Shown here: one piece after another, positions 4,992 through 5,187 of the stretch
Position numbering within the stretch: the first letter of the stretch is position 1
Layout: each line of letters opens with the position of its first letter
Source: Candidatus Nanohaloarchaea archaeon
Lineage (GTDB): Archaea; Nanohalarchaeota; Nanosalinia; Nanosalinales; JAHENU01
NCBI GenBank assembly: GCA_018609855.1
Contig: JAHENU010000017.1
Span: 1-5,187 of the forward strand
Reading direction: 5' to 3'
Length of the DNA stretch: 5,187 nucleotides
Made by a program: the position numbers and the translations under genes
Notes under the pieces: generated by a model
Database searches by the model: none
What the model saw: the letters and a program-made list of their open reading frames with translations, nothing else
Told to the model about the DNA's origin: nothing

Positions 4992-5187
4992 AACCCAAGA
5001 AAAGTAAAGCAATTTGTGGAGAAAGAATTTAATTATTATTGCGGACTTTACTGGCGAATGTTGCAGGAAAAAAAGACTCAAGATAGCTACATGTATTTGA
5101 ATTCATCGTTAAATGATCTTGAGCGGCAGGATGTCCTTATTATGTCGTCTACAAAGCAAGACGACGAACTTGAGATAGACAAGCGAC
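4992..5187 (+). CDS. Partial open frame of unknown function, right flank
   Basis: This frame has no stop from within the element end to the window edge (65 codons outside the element). It encodes a hydrophilic, charged peptide (VKQFVEKEFNYYCGLYWRML, later LNDLERQDVL and DDELEIDKR) and is less GC-rich than the neighbouring elements. The other two + frames stop early, and on the - strand no frame spans the whole flank. Possible starts are GTG 5016 and ATG 5058, neither with a good Shine-Dalgarno. In the reconstructed uninterrupted site the frame continues left only to a TAA at 65-67 with no start codon, so an intact gene split by the insertions is not shown. I recognise no family. It could be the start or an internal piece of a gene continuing to the right. 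Confidence 0.4.

Noticed and set aside
1..5187. CRISPR array, tRNA or rRNA genes, antibiotic-resistance or defence passenger genes
   Set aside because: No regularly spaced repeats, no cloverleaf or rRNA-like stretches were noticed, and all coding space within the elements is taken by the HTH and transposase genes.

Overview
The window is almost entirely mobile DNA. Two complete, related but clearly diverged insertion sequences of the IS630 / Tc1-mariner superfamily lie tail to tail with no spacer. Element 1 (147-2603, 2457 bp) is read on the + strand and element 2 (2606-4987, 2382 bp) on the - strand. Each carries two consecutive genes. The first encodes a protein of about 258 residues built from helix-turn-helix (HTH) segments and lacking a catalytic domain. 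The second encodes a transposase of about 455-465 residues with an HTH half, a GRP hinge and a DDE nuclease half. By eye the two sets of proteins are about half identical or somewhat less, so these are two lineages of one family and not two recent copies.

The ends are unusually well defined. All four termini fit GTGTAGYRTCYCANAARTT at positions 1-19 and carry a second box, GGCAAT, starting at exactly position 34. Every end is flanked by TA inside a CTAG tetramer (144-147, 2603-2606, 4987-4990). One TA is shared by both elements. Removing both leaves CATGC-TA-GAAACCC, an ordinary CTAG target as known for IS630.

In both elements a plausible promoter sits just inside the upstream end, a hairpin begins about 8-10 nt after the -10 box, and about 50 nt later comes a good ribosome binding site and gene 1. 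Gene 1 ends shortly after a run of eight A's inside an 18-nt stretch identical in both elements. Gene 2 lies in the +1 frame, which is open back to exactly that A run and blocked by TAA at its edge. This suggests that a fused protein of about 720 residues is made by slippage, possibly besides separately initiated gene 2 product. The catalytic triad has an atypically long second spacing (57 residues between the second D and the E) and a C-terminal extension of about 140-150 residues.

Outside the elements there are only 144 bp on the left, with no gene I recognise, and 198 bp on the right, holding a less GC-rich open frame that may be a fragment of an unknown protein-coding gene. The host is a bacterium judging by Shine-Dalgarno sites and element type. 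I cannot assign a phylum from this window.
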